Positions 32,499 through 43,500 of a stretch of 64,000 bases of DNA are shown piece by piece (positions within the stretch are counted from its first letter, which is position 1; each line of letters starts with the position of its first letter). The DNA lies in the NCBI RefSeq assembly GCF_030540825.1, contig NZ_JAUOEO010000001.1:2887001-2951000 (forward strand). The letters are read 5' to 3'. Under the pieces are notes generated by a model. It was not told the origin of the DNA and searched no databases. It saw only the letters and a list, made by a program, of their open reading frames with translations. This stretch comes from Flavivirga spongiicola (GTDB taxonomy: Bacteria; Bacteroidota; Bacteroidia; Flavobacteriales; Flavobacteriaceae). The position numbers and the translations under genes were made by a program.

Positions 32499-33674
32499 TT
32501 AAGCAGAAGCAATTTCCTTATATACTTTGCTTTTTTCTATAATTTGATGGATATCATTATCATCAATTTCTTTCTTTTTGTCGGCAAAATTTAAGAAATT
32601 CACATAAATTTCATCCAACTGAAGTTTGGTCAATTCGTATCCAATATTTTTTGCTCTATATGCTAAAGCAGCTCTTCCACTTCTTGCTGTTAATACAATA
32701 GCAGATTCTGTTACACCAACATCTTTAGGGTCTATAATTTCGTAAGTTTCACGGTTTTTAATAACACCATCTTGATGAATTCCAGAGCTATGCGCAAATG
32801 CATTTGCTCCTACAATAGCTTTGTTCGGTTGTGTGTAAATACCCATATTATCTGAAACCAATTGACTAATACCGTAAAGCATTTCGGTTTGTATTCCAGT
32901 ATCCAGATTTAAATAAGGGTGTTGTTTTAAAATCATGACCACTTCCTCTAAAGCAGTATTTCCGGCACGTTCTCCAATACCATTAATGGTACATTCAATT
33001 TGTCTTGCACCGTTAATAACACCTTCAATAGAATTGGCAGTTGCCAAACCTAGATCGTTATGACAATGACAAGATAAAATAGCTTTGTCAATACCTTTTA
33101 CGTTCTCTTTTAAGTATTTAATTTTAGCACCATATTCATGTGGTAAACAGTAACCAGTAGTGTCTGGAATGTTTAAAACTGTAGCGCCTGCTTTAATAAC
33201 AGCTTCACAAACGCGTGCTAAATATTCGTTATCGGTTCTACCAGCATCTTCAGCATAAAATTCTACATCTTCAACAAAAGATTTTGAATAGCTAACTGCC
33301 TTAACAGCGCGTTCTATGATGTCTTCTTGTGTGGATTTAAATTTGAATTTTATATGTGAGTCAGAGGTTCCAATACCTGTATGGATTCTTGGTGTTTTAG
33401 CATATTTTAATGCTTCAGCAGCTACTTTTATATCATTTTCAACAGATCGTGTTAAACCACAAACAGTTGCATGTTTTACAATTTTAGAAATAGCCTCAAC
33501 CGATTTAAAATCACCAGGGCTTGATACAGGAAAACCAGCTTCAATAATATCAACCCCTAAAGTATCCAGCTGTTCTGCAATGATTAATTTTTGCTCAGTA
33601 TTTAATTTACAGCCCGGGACTTGCTCGCCATCTCGAAGCGTAGTATCAAAAATTTGGACGTTATTATTCGACAT
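32499..33674 (-). CDS. leuA: 2-isopropylmalate synthase, short form
   Basis: The 391-residue protein has [11 protein letters not shown] near the N-terminus, N-I-P-D-T-T-G-Y, and the metal-binding H-C-H-N-D-L-G-L-A. It condenses acetyl-CoA and 2-oxoisovalerate. Full-size LeuA is over 500 residues with a C-terminal leucine-binding domain; here that domain is missing, which makes allosteric leucine inhibition unlikely. Homocitrate synthase-like members share this length, but G-I-G-E-R-A-G-N and neighbouring leuB support LeuA. A Leu-rich leader peptide lies 26 bases upstream of the start. Confidence 0.9.
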   Translation of the reverse strand: MSNNNVQIFDTTLRDGEQVPGCKLNTEQKLIIAEQLDTLGVDIIEAGFPVSSPGDFKSVEAISKIVKHATVCGLTRSVENDIKVAAEALKYAKTPRIHTGIGTSDSHIKFKFKSTQEDIIERAVKAVSYSKSFVEDVEFYAEDAGRTDNEYLARVCEAVIKAGATVLNIPDTTGYCLPHEYGAKIKYLKENVKGIDKAILSCHCHNDLGLATANSIEGVINGARQIECTINGIGERAGNTALEEVVMILKQHPYLNLDTGIQTEMLYGISQLVSDNMGIYTQPNKAIVGANAFAHSSGIHQDGVIKNRETYEIIDPKDVGVTESAIVLTARSGRAALAYRAKNIGYELTKLQLDEIYVNFLNFADKKKEIDDNDIHQIIEKSKVYKEIASA

Positions 33675-33700
33675 TTATTAAAATATATTTTCTTATTGTA

Positions 33701-33748
33701 CTACGAATTTATACTTTGGTTTCCTAAAAGCAGAATTAAAGCTTTCAT
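33701..33748 (-). CDS. Leu-rich leader peptide (15 codons), leu attenuator candidate
   Basis: ATG at 33748 to TAG at 33703-33701 encodes M-K-A-L-I-L-L-L-G-N-Q-S-I-N-S. Four of the first eight residues are Leu (TTA, CTG, CTT, TTA) with an Ile among them. It lies 26 bases before the leuA start on the same strand. Leu-rich leader peptides before leu operons are a classic attenuation device; here the space to leuA is short for a full terminator, so control could act on translation instead. Confidence 0.5.
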   Translation of the reverse strand: MKALILLLGNQSINS

Positions 33749-33822
33749 TTCTACGATGTTTAACTCATGGATGTGCTGTTTAATAATTTGATAATCAATA
33801 TATTAATATTGTTTTTGTAACT

Positions 33823-35373
33823 ATGACAAGAGAGCAAAAAGATAATTTGTTTGTATTGGTTAAGTCGCTGTCCAAATCAGAAAAGAGACAGTTTAAGCTT
33901 TATGTTGGTCGTTTAGGTGTCAATGAAGACTCAAAGTTTTTGACACTTTTTAATATTCTTGATAAACTTTCTGTTTACGACGAAGCCGTTATTCTTAAAA
34001 AAGGTATTGTAAAAAAACAACAACTTTCCAATTTAAAAGCGCATTTATATAAGCAAATTTTAATTAGTTTAAGGTTAAACCCTTCGCATCAAAATGTTAG
34101 AATTCAAATTCGTGAGCAATTAGATTTTGCTACCATTTTATATCATAAAGGACTTTATAAGCAAAGTTTGAAAATATTGGACAAAGCCAAAAGTTTAGCT
34201 ATTGCCAATGAAGAAAAAAATATCGCTTATGAAATTGTAGAACTAGAAAAAATAATTGAATCTCAATATATTACCAGAAGTCTTAGTAATAGAGCAGACG
34301 AGTTATCTGTACAAGCAAAAGAGCTAAGTCAACAAAATGTCATAGCTAGTAAATTGTCCAACTTATCGCTTCAGCTATACGGTTTGTTTTTAAAAACAGG
34401 CTATATAAAAAACGATAAAGAAAATCAAAGAGTCACTAATTATTTTAATGATAGATTACCAAAATATGATATAAATAAATTAGGTTTTAGAGAGAAACTT
34501 TGGCTGTATAAAGCCTATTTGTGGTATAGTTTTTTAACCTCAGATTTTTTAGCGAGCTATAAATATGCTTCTAAATGGGTGGGCTTATTTTATGGAAATA
34601 AGGATATGATTATTTTAAATCCTGTCTTTTTTTTAAAGGGAAATCACTATTTACTTGAAGCATTATTTTATTTAAGGCAGTATGAAAAATTTAAGGAAAC
34701 ACTTTTTAATTTAGAAGCGGTTACAAGAGAAAAATGGTTTCCTGCAGATGACAATGTAGATGGACTGGCTTTTTTATATATTTATAATAATAAGTTTAAT
34801 CTACACTTTATAGATGGGAGCTTTAAAGAAGGTTTGCCTTTAATAGACGAAATATTAGAACGTTTAATAAATTATAAAGATCGCATTGATGAGCACCACA
34901 TTATGGTATTCTATTATAAGATAGCGAGTATGTATTTTGGTGCGGGAGAGAATAAAAAGTGTATTTACTTTTTAGAAAAAATAATAAGTAATAAATCTTT
35001 ACAAATGCGTGAAGATTTATTGTGTTTTTCAAGAATTTTAAATCTTGTGGCTCATTATGAAGCAGGTCTGGATTATAATCTGGATGTATTAATAAGAAGC
35101 ACTTATAAGTTTTTAATTAAAATGGAAGACTTATATGAAGTACAAAAGGAATTTATTAAATTTTTAAGAGGCCTAGGAGATATTTATCCAAATGAAGTGA
35201 AAAGGGAGTTTATCAAACTTCATAAAAAATTAAAACAATACGAAGATGATCCTTACCAAAGTCGTGCTTTCTTGTATTTAGATATTATTTCATGGCTGGA
35301 ATCTAAAATAGAAAACAGACCAATTGACTTGATAATTAGAGATAAATTTGAAGCGAGTTTGTTAAGGAAATAA
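33823..35373 (+). CDS. Large helical protein of unknown function
   Basis: The 516-residue protein has no signal peptide and appears entirely helical, with regularly spaced aromatic and Leu residues that resemble TPR-like repeats (e.g. L-Y-H-K-G-L-Y-K-Q-S-L-K-I-L-D-K-A). It begins M-T-R-E-Q-K-D-N-L-F-V-L-V-K-S-L-S-K-S-E-K-R. I know this opening as a conserved hypothetical of Flavobacteriaceae but cannot name a function. It is divergent from leuA and has its own terminator. Confidence 0.75.
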   Translation: MTREQKDNLFVLVKSLSKSEKRQFKLYVGRLGVNEDSKFLTLFNILDKLSVYDEAVILKKGIVKKQQLSNLKAHLYKQILISLRLNPSHQNVRIQIREQLDFATILYHKGLYKQSLKILDKAKSLAIANEEKNIAYEIVELEKIIESQYITRSLSNRADELSVQAKELSQQNVIASKLSNLSLQLYGLFLKTGYIKNDKENQRVTNYFNDRLPKYDINKLGFREKLWLYKAYLWYSFLTSDFLASYKYASKWVGLFYGNKDMIILNPVFFLKGNHYLLEALFYLRQYEKFKETLFNLEAVTREKWFPADDNVDGLAFLYIYNNKFNLHFIDGSFKEGLPLIDEILERLINYKDRIDEHHIMVFYYKIASMYFGAGENKKCIYFLEKIISNKSLQMREDLLCFSRILNLVAHYEAGLDYNLDVLIRSTYKFLIKMEDLYEVQKEFIKFLRGLGDIYPNEVKREFIKLHKKLKQYEDDPYQSRAFLYLDIISWLESKIENRPIDLIIRDKFEASLLRK

Positions 35374-35402
35374 AAAGAGACTGTCTTTTTAACAGTCTCT
35401 TT
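35374..35402 (+). terminator. Terminator between convergent genes
   Basis: AAAGAGACTGT (35374-35384), loop CTTTTT, AACAGTCTCTTT (35391-35402). It starts at the stop codon of the helical protein and faces the end of the fucolectin-domain gene, so it probably serves both strands. Confidence 0.8.
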
Positions 35403-35426
35403 AGAAATATTGTATTGATTATTAAT

Positions 35427-38400
35427 TTAATCAATCAATAACTTTTTTACAATTTGTTTAGTTCCAATATTCCCTTTAAGAATATAGATTCCTTTTGTTA
35501 AACTTTTTACAGAAAACTCGATTAGATTACTACCTTTATTTAGTCTCATTTCTTTATGAATGACTACTCTGCCATGTATGTCAAATAGCTTAAATGAGCC
35601 TATTTGACCTAATTGACTAAGATACCTTAAAGAAAACTTAGACTTAGTTGGATTTGGATAAATCAATAATTCTTTTTCTGAAATGTCATTTTCTAATTCT
35701 TTAGATTTTAATGAAGTTTTTTTAGAAGAAGAGGCAGTTCCAAACACTTGTACTTCTCCCATATGCAAAATACCATTGGTGTTTTCAAGTTGTATCCTGA
35801 TATATCTACCTGTTCTGTTTACCGCTCTTGAGGAAGGTGTTGCAGTTTGACCTGTTTCATGGAAATCTCCTACTCCAGATTGCCCTTGTGACCCTGCTAT
35901 CGTTGTTGAAGTGAAAGGAGCATCTGAGACAAAAATATGATAGTTGGTTAAACGGTCGGCACAGCAATCGGTACGATTGTATACTTTAACATCGGTTATA
36001 TTGGAGACAGCACCAAGGTCTACCTGCCACCAGGGTTGCGATTCCTGATTAGTATGTGACCCTTCACCATCAGGCCAGATTATACCAGAGGTGTTACCAT
36101 CTATTGATTTACTTGCTACGTACGACCCAGAAGTACTGGATTGAGTAGCGGTTTTATTTAATGCGAGGTTCACAGGCGGATTGATTAGAGTACCGAGTAC
36201 TTCCACTTCCGCCAGACTTAATGTACCCGTAGAACTGCTTAGTTGTACTCGAACATAACGACCATTGCGGTTAACGGAGATTGTGGTTGGTGTACCTGCC
36301 TGGGTGGTCTGATTGAAATCGCTTACCCCCGATTGCCCCTGGCTGCCTGAAACTGTGGTAGACGTAAATGCTACATCTGATACAAAAACATGGTAGTTGG
36401 ACAATCTATCGGCACAACAATCGGTACGGTTATATACTTTTATATCTGTAATTGAAGCAACCTGTCCCAGGTCTACCTCCCACCATTCTTCAACGCCATC
36501 ACTATGGTCTTCGTCTGAGTGGGTGACCGAGTTATTTGTCCAATTGCCATCCGTATTTCCATCGACGGCACGGCCCGACACACCTCCATGCGAATCACCA
36601 GATGAAGTAGTTGTTTTGCTTAATGCCAGATTGGTTGGTGTAACAGGAGGGGTAGCTGTATGGGCATTTTGCCAGTAAAACAAATCGCCTTTTCCTCCAT
36701 CCAATGTGATATCAACGGTGTATTGCGTTCCTGAAACGGAAGTCAATGCCACTGTTTCTACATTTCCTGTACTTTTATTTACTCTTTTTAACTGATCTAT
36801 AGGATTAGAACCAAAATCAATGGACAAGGTAATGCGCTGCTGCGTTGTGCTGGCTCTTCCACTGGTATTAGACACAGTATTGTTGGTATTGGCAGCACTC
36901 AAGCCATTCATCAACATGAAATACTTTGCATCCTTATTATGAACGGGTGCCATGGTAACCCCGGATGTATTATCAATACCAGTAACAGGGGTAAAATACC
37001 CAATATAAGTATCGCCGCTAAGGCTGTTGTTGGTAGAACCAAGGTTTGTAGCTGTAATACCAGTAACGTAAGGATCGTCAGAACTGGAAAATGACCATGC
37101 TACTGAACCTACTGGTACTGCATTATTAAGAGTGCTTCCTCCTGATTGATGCTGACCAACTGCGACGGTGACTTTAGTAGATTTTAATCTTGAAAGGTGT
37201 GGAGAAAGGTTTTTAATTTCACCTCCTAAATTGCCATAAAAAGTATAGATGTCACTTGTTGTTCCGTCTGAATTATGGAAGTAAAACGTTCCATTGTTGT
37301 CCTTGACATATCTGAAAATATTTAACCATTTGGCTCCCATCAGCAGTGGTAGATATGCATGTCCATTGATTTGTGTCTCTGACAAGACATAATTTCCGTG
37401 CTTAAATCCCTGTAGGTAGAACCCATAGTTGATCGGACTAGAACCTTCAAATGCTAATCCTCGATATTTATCAAGATGAGTAAGAATAGGCTGAAAAGAT
37501 CGTCCATTATCAGTCGTACTATTATAATAGTACCAGTCATAGGAAATAAAATCTGGTTGAGCTATTTGTACGAAGCTTCTAATTTGCGCATCTGACCATT
37601 GACCAATATATTGATTGTTGTGCACCAACACATCTGGGTATTTAGCTTTGGACACATCAAACCATGCTTTGGTATTATTCACGACCGTAGAGCTATAATG
37701 CTCTTCATCTCCAAATCCGATGGTAGACAACTGACTTAGTTTACTTAGCTGATCTGGTCGTAAAAAGCCATTGTTTATTTCTGAGGTGTTAGGGGCTCTG
37801 TCGAGATGGTCGCCATAGGGTGCCTTTTCTAAAGACCATTGAGAATTGGGGAATTCGTTAAAAAAAGTTTGATTGAACATACCTCGCTCATACCATGTAG
37901 GTGCTGTAAGGTTTAAGTTGGTCCATTCAGTTCCTTGTGGAAAGTCCACACCTCCTGTGGTTAACAAGAATAAAGTTACGTTCGGATCGGCCTTGAGTTG
38001 ATCAATGGTTTGGTTTGCTGAAAAGGAAGTGTTGGATACGAATACATGCGAATCTCCCAATCGATCTCCACAACAATCTGTACGATTCCATATTCGTATG
38101 CTATCGATTGCAACAGTACTCCCCAAATCTACTTCCCACCAAGCGGAAACTTCATCAAGTGTATGAGCTAGAGAATTATCAGTTAAACTCCCCGCTGTAT
38201 TTCCGTCTACGGCTCTTGATGCAATATGGGCTCCATTTGTACTGCTTTGATTGGCTGTTTTACCTTGCGCCACATTTGTAGTGCCATCGTAAACTTCTAT
38301 TTCTGCTACATTAAGAGATCCATTATAAGGTAGTTGTAGTCTTACATAACGAGCATTGATGTTATTGGTATTCAATTTAGAAGGTCGTCCAGGAAATTTA

Positions 38401-38579
38401 GTGTCAGTGTATGTCCATGCTTGGTATTGAATACCATGTTTTATAAATAATCTATCTGATCTGAAGGCAGATTGGGCTAAAACTTCTTGTTGTACTAAGA
38501 ATAAAGCTGATAGTAAAAAAAGAATGAAGTAGAGTTGTTTATTTATATTGACAAGTTCTCTATTATAATATTTTTTCAT
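35427..38579 (-). CDS. T9SS-exported multidomain protein with three fucolectin-type (F5/8C, CBM47-like) domains
   Basis: The 1050-residue protein has a signal peptide (about 1-36), a first fucolectin-like domain (about 75-195), a middle region (about 205-640) of unrecognised, perhaps TIM-barrel fold rich in Trp/Tyr (D-F-I-S-Y-D-W-Y-Y-Y), two more fucolectin-like domains (about 650-795 and 800-945), and a T9SS sorting domain (I-Y-P-N-P-T-K-S ... G-I-Y-I-L-K). Each lectin domain has the signature W-E-V-D-L-G and N-R-T-D-C-C-x-D-R-L with A-V-D-G-N-T. Such domains often bind fucose. It is the gene after SusD, so it probably binds or degrades the glycan taken up by that pair. Confidence 0.85.
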   Translation of the reverse strand: MKKYYNRELVNINKQLYFILFLLSALFLVQQEVLAQSAFRSDRLFIKHGIQYQAWTYTDTKFPGRPSKLNTNNINARYVRLQLPYNGSLNVAEIEVYDGTTNVAQGKTANQSSTNGAHIASRAVDGNTAGSLTDNSLAHTLDEVSAWWEVDLGSTVAIDSIRIWNRTDCCGDRLGDSHVFVSNTSFSANQTIDQLKADPNVTLFLLTTGGVDFPQGTEWTNLNLTAPTWYERGMFNQTFFNEFPNSQWSLEKAPYGDHLDRAPNTSEINNGFLRPDQLSKLSQLSTIGFGDEEHYSSTVVNNTKAWFDVSKAKYPDVLVHNNQYIGQWSDAQIRSFVQIAQPDFISYDWYYYNSTTDNGRSFQPILTHLDKYRGLAFEGSSPINYGFYLQGFKHGNYVLSETQINGHAYLPLLMGAKWLNIFRYVKDNNGTFYFHNSDGTTSDIYTFYGNLGGEIKNLSPHLSRLKSTKVTVAVGQHQSGGSTLNNAVPVGSVAWSFSSSDDPYVTGITATNLGSTNNSLSGDTYIGYFTPVTGIDNTSGVTMAPVHNKDAKYFMLMNGLSAANTNNTVSNTSGRASTTQQRITLSIDFGSNPIDQLKRVNKSTGNVETVALTSVSGTQYTVDITLDGGKGDLFYWQNAHTATPPVTPTNLALSKTTTSSGDSHGGVSGRAVDGNTDGNWTNNSVTHSDEDHSDGVEEWWEVDLGQVASITDIKVYNRTDCCADRLSNYHVFVSDVAFTSTTVSGSQGQSGVSDFNQTTQAGTPTTISVNRNGRYVRVQLSSSTGTLSLAEVEVLGTLINPPVNLALNKTATQSSTSGSYVASKSIDGNTSGIIWPDGEGSHTNQESQPWWQVDLGAVSNITDVKVYNRTDCCADRLTNYHIFVSDAPFTSTTIAGSQGQSGVGDFHETGQTATPSSRAVNRTGRYIRIQLENTNGILHMGEVQVFGTASSSKKTSLKSKELENDISEKELLIYPNPTKSKFSLRYLSQLGQIGSFKLFDIHGRVVIHKEMRLNKGSNLIEFSVKSLTKGIYILKGNIGTKQIVKKLLID

Positions 38580-38856
38580 AATAAAAATATTTGTTAATGA
38601 TTATACTTTATATTAGTCTGATATCATTAGTCTGAGAAGGCATGCTACTATACAAAACATGAGGATTATCTAAACGATTAGATAATTAATAAACTGTAGA
38701 TTATAGTTCAATTCCTTGGAATTTAACCTTAATGAGTTAAATGAGAGTACGATAAATCATAAGAGTGAGAGGTTTTTGTTAAATTTCACCTTTAGATTTT
38801 TAAGGTTTTATGTCATAGGCTTTTATGTTTTTATGATTGTGATTTTTTATTTTTAG
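38580..38856. other. Upstream region of the fucolectin-domain gene with a 9-bp hairpin
   Basis: ATTATCTAA (38665-38673) and TTAGATAAT (38678-38686) form a perfect small hairpin about 85 bases before the gene start, a possible operator or leader hairpin. No other gene or promoter box is clear in this gap. Confidence 0.4.
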
Positions 38857-38894
38857 AATCAGGAACGGTCATAATTTAATGACCATTCCTGATT
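38857..38894 (-). terminator. Terminator after the susD gene
   Basis: AATCAGGAACGGTCAT (38857-38872) pairs with ATGACCATTCCTGATT (38879-38894), 16 pairs with one wobble and a six-base loop. It separates susD from the fucolectin-domain gene, which may therefore have its own promoter or receive read-through only. Confidence 0.8.
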
Positions 38895-38916
38895 AACTAG
38901 CTTAAAGTTTATGACT

Positions 38917-40512
38917 TTAATTTACGTCCCACCATAGTTTAGCACCTCCAGTGTCTTGACCACCAATGGTATTTACTGCTTTTAAAACTTCAGCATTATT
39001 AGTGCTGTATTCGTTAGGTAAATACGGAACTCTTTTCATGAGTCCTCTGCCTACGTTAGTATCGGTGTTTTCAGTATTGAGTAAAGGATACAAGATTTCT
39101 GCATCTGTTCTACGCAAATCTGCCCAAGCTTCCCATGATCCTTCAGGAAAAAGCGCTAAGTATTTTTGAACTGTAATTTGGGTACGTTGCTCATTAATAG
39201 TTGCAGCCCAAGATACAGGTACGCTAACAGGGGGTGTGGTGCTTAATCCAACTGCTGTATATTCTGCTGCCAAATCAGGAACAACTGGAGTAGATACCCC
39301 AGAAATATAATTACTAATGGCAGTAGCATCTGCAATACCCCATTGTCCCATTGACATTTGAATGCCTTGTTCATAATAGCTTTTGGCAGTGTCTCCACCC
39401 ATATTCCAACCATTTATAGCACCTTCAGATCGGTTAAAGTAAATTTCAGCAGTTGTTATGATTTCTATAGCTTTACTGGTGCGTAAATCACTACCCCAAA
39501 TAGCATCATTAGTTGACGCTACATCATCTCTTGTCCAATTTCTTACGGCTCCGCCTCCATTAGGTTGACCTGTAAAAGAGCCTCCATTAACCGATGGTGT
39601 AAACCAGACAGGGAGTCTTGGGTCACTATAACCTTTTAAGATACTTTCCATAGATGCAGACATGGCAAAACCCCAACCGCTACGACCAGTTATTTTGTTG
39701 AAATTATTATCTGTAGCATCACTTACAGCAAATAAGGCATTATCGGCATTTGATTCCATAACACCAGCTGCAACAGCAGATTCAGCCTGTATTTTAGCAT
39801 TAGATGGGTCAATATCAGATATTCTTAAAGCCAATCGTAACCTTAAAGAATTTCCGAATTTTTTCCACTTTTGAATATTGCCATCAAAAACACGATCAAA
39901 ACTTTGGAATATACCAACTGAACCAGATGATGTACCTAATGTATTATTTGCATTATCTAAGAGAGTAAAGAAATCATTATACATAGATTCTTGTGAATCA
40001 TAAGGCACAGATTCGCCTCCTTTACCAGCTTCAAAATAAGGGATTGGTCCAAAATGATCAGTCATTTTGTGATACATGTATACCTTCCATATATCTAATA
40101 TGGCTATAGCTTCAGCATTTCCTTCAGAGGCTTTATAGGCTGTATTCAATGAGGGTACTGCTAGACTATAAAATCGTGTCCAACCTCTTGCTCTCCAACC
40201 ATCATTAACACCATTTCTTTCTGTAGGCCATCCAACATCTGTTACAGATTGAAAATGTACAAACACCATAGAATGTAACATAGTAATTAAGCCATAAGTT
40301 CCATGGTCATCTGACGATCCAGTATTTGATCCATGATGCAAGCCTTTATATAGAGCATTTGCAAAAGCAGGTCCAGCAAAAGAACCATCAAGTTCAGCAG
40401 CACTTATAGCATTAGGATCTGTATTAAGTTCATCAAAATTTTTTGTACATCCTGATAATACTATCAGAAAAACAAAAACCATTAAGTTGTTAATTTTAAA
40501 TATATTTTCCAT
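38917..40512 (-). CDS. SusD/RagB-family surface glycan-binding lipoprotein
   Basis: The 531-residue protein has a lipoprotein signal with lipobox L-S-G-C-T-K, then N-F-D-E-L-N-T-D-P-N-A, the common opening of the SusD-like 2 group. It contains helical TPR-like segments (K-W-K-K-F-G-N-S-L-R-L-R-L-A-L-R-I) and ends in the usual Y-P-x-x-E-x-x-x-N / L-W-W-D-V region. SusD proteins cap the SusC channel and hand over oligosaccharides or peptides. It follows susC by 13 bases on the same strand. Confidence 0.93.
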   Translation of the reverse strand: MENIFKINNLMVFVFLIVLSGCTKNFDELNTDPNAISAAELDGSFAGPAFANALYKGLHHGSNTGSSDDHGTYGLITMLHSMVFVHFQSVTDVGWPTERNGVNDGWRARGWTRFYSLAVPSLNTAYKASEGNAEAIAILDIWKVYMYHKMTDHFGPIPYFEAGKGGESVPYDSQESMYNDFFTLLDNANNTLGTSSGSVGIFQSFDRVFDGNIQKWKKFGNSLRLRLALRISDIDPSNAKIQAESAVAAGVMESNADNALFAVSDATDNNFNKITGRSGWGFAMSASMESILKGYSDPRLPVWFTPSVNGGSFTGQPNGGGAVRNWTRDDVASTNDAIWGSDLRTSKAIEIITTAEIYFNRSEGAINGWNMGGDTAKSYYEQGIQMSMGQWGIADATAISNYISGVSTPVVPDLAAEYTAVGLSTTPPVSVPVSWAATINEQRTQITVQKYLALFPEGSWEAWADLRRTDAEILYPLLNTENTDTNVGRGLMKRVPYLPNEYSTNNAEVLKAVNTIGGQDTGGAKLWWDVN

Positions 40513-40525
40513 AATTATTCTTTAT

Positions 40526-43500
40526 TTAAAATTCTAGTTTTATGTTAACTCCAAAATCTCTAGTAGTAGGGAGATTGAAAGATTCAATACCTTGTATGTT
40601 ACCTATGCCAACACCCTGTTCTGGGTCGAAAAACTCAGCTTTATTAAGTAAAAAGAACAGGTTTCTACCTACTAGTGAGATGCTTGCATTTGAAAATGGT
40701 AAGTTTTTTAAAGTTTTACTAGGTAGTGAGTATCCAAATACTAATTCTCTTAAACGTATGTTGGTCGCATCATAGACAAAATCTTCGGCAGATCTAGCAT
40801 TTCTTGGTGCTACATTTGTCCAATAAGTTTCAGCAGTAACATTTGTGGTGTTAGGTGTTGTTGAAGTAATATTTCCATCGTTATCTCTTGTCGCAACTAC
40901 TCCATCTACTACAAATCCATCTCTATTAGCTAAAGTGAGTTTGCTAGCACCAATACCTGCTAACCTAGCTTGGGTATAGGATAGTACTTCGCCTCCAATT
41001 CTAAAATCAAGCAAAAAGCTTAAAGAAAAATTCTTATAGGCAAATCTGTTTTGCAAACCAGCAGTCCAGTCTGGATTAAAATTACCTCCTTTAATATCTA
41101 ATCCAGAGGTGAATTCAGGAACACCATTACTGGCTACAAGAATGTCACCGTTATCTGTACGATTAAATCCTCTAATATAAAAATCTCCATATTCTCCCCC
41201 TTTGGTTACTTGTACTCTAGCTATTCTTCCTTCTCCTCCAATAGATAATGTTTCTCTGTCTCCATTTATACTAATAACTTTACTTTTATAAGAGGCAAAA
41301 TTAGCAGTAATGTCCCAAGAAAAGTCTTTTAATTTTATAGGTTTGGCACTAAGAACAAATTCTATTCCTTTGTTTTCTACCTCACCACCATTAATGACTT
41401 TTTGGGAGAATCCTGAAGACTCAGGAATATCAATGGTAAATATTTGATCTGTAGTATTGGTTTTAAACCATGTGAAATCTAATCCAAGGCGATTTTTAAA
41501 TAAACGAATATCGGTTCCAAATTCAATGGAAGATGATATTTCTGGTTTAAGGTTTTCGTTTGGTTTTAATGTATTTCTGGTTATAATACCTCCATTTGCT
41601 CCATTATAGATATAAGTAGGACTTAGGCGATAAGGTGCAGTATCATTACCAACTTGGGCGTAAGAAGCCCTAACTTTAAAATAAGTTAATTTATCGCTTT
41701 TTAAATTAGGAATCATTTCAGATAAAATAGAAGAAATACCTATTGACGGATAGAAAAAAGATCTGTTATTAGATGGTAGTGTTGATGACCAATCATTTCT
41801 GGTCGTTACATCTAAGAATAGGGCACTTTTATATCCAATTTGAGCAAACCCATACAAGGAATTTATTTTTCGTTCTGAAATAGATGATGATGCACGACCG
41901 ATTTGAAGGTTACTTATTGAAAAGAAGTTTCTTCTACTCAATCTGTCATTTACACCTACTGAACTGCTTTTTTGGCTAAGTGCATTGCCTCCAAAGTTTA
42001 AGCCTAAGGAGAAATTTTCGAATGTCTTATTGTAAGCTAATAAAAAGTCAGTATTTATCTCCTGTACTTCACGTTTGCTTTCGCCATAGCTACCATCATC
42101 ATTTCCAAAAGCTCTTGCTCCATAAGATTTTGAAATGGTGTTATTTGTATATTGGTCTATCCCAGATCTTACCTGAAGGCTTAAAGATTCTGCGAATTGG
42201 TATTTAAGAGAGGTAAAGCCTATAAATCTATTTCTTTTTTCATCACGTCTGTTATGTCGATTGGAAAACCAAAAAGGATTACCACCAACTGCTCCAAGAT
42301 CATCTCTGCTAACAAAATTATATTGTAGTTGCCCTGCGGCATCAATATATTCAAAGTCTTTGTATTGGCTAAAAGGAAGACTTCGAGGTAATGTATATGC
42401 TGCTTCACCGGTAGAGGTTTCTCCAGTTTTTAGAGGGTTGTTAAGGTCTTGAAGTATAAAGTTGGCTTTAGCATCTAAGGTTAACTTATCTGTTAAGTTA
42501 CTAGTTAATCTAAGGTTTAGGTTATGTCTGTCCAAACGATTACCACCTACAATACCTTCTGCAGTTGTATTAGTGTATGAAAAATAGCCTTGGATCTGTT
42601 CTTTACCAACAGTTACCGAAATAGAATTAGCTAAATTATAACCCGTATCAAAAAAGTCTATAACATTGTTTGGTTGTGCTACATAAGTATAAGTAGCGGG
42701 ACCTGCATAATCAGGATTATGTAAGGGCTGCCATGCCGTTACACTTTGACCATTTAATTTAGCTCCCCAGCTATTTCTGGAAGTAGCCTGATAAGCTCCT
42801 AATGAGCCTTGACCATATTCATTTTGTAAATCCAAAAGATTATAGGCAGATGAGAAAGTAATATTAGAAGAGACAGATATTTTTGTTCCAAAAGCCCCTT
42901 TACCAGATTTTGTATTAATGATAATAACTCCATTACTAGCTCTAGTTCCATACAGGGCAGCAGCAGATGGTCCTTTTAATACAGATATAGATTCGATATC
43001 CTCTGGGTTTATATTTGAAATACCATCAGAGCCTGTAAAGCCGCCAGTATCACTATTAGGTGTAGAAGCTGAATTGTCAATAGGTATTCCATCTATAACA
43101 TATAAAGGTTGATTATTTCCTGTTAAAGATCTATTTCCTCTTAATGTAACTCTAGAAGAGCTACCTACACCGTTAGAAGCTGTAGAAAAATTTAATCCAG
43201 CAACTTTACCAGAAAGCGAATTAGCAACATTTAACGATCGAGCTTCAGAAACTTCATCAACCCCAACATTCTGAGCAGAATAGGTAATAGCTTTTTTTTC
43301 ACGTTTTATACCAAGAGCAGTTACTACAACTTCATTTAAGTTAGCAGCATCTTCCAGCATGGTTACATTTAGAATGGTGTTGTCACCTACCTCAATCGTT
43401 TGCGTTTTCATACCTAAAAAAGAAAAAATTAAGACATCTCCTTTAGAAGCTTCTAGTGTGTAATTACCATCAAAGTCTGTCTGAGTTCCTGTTGATGTAT

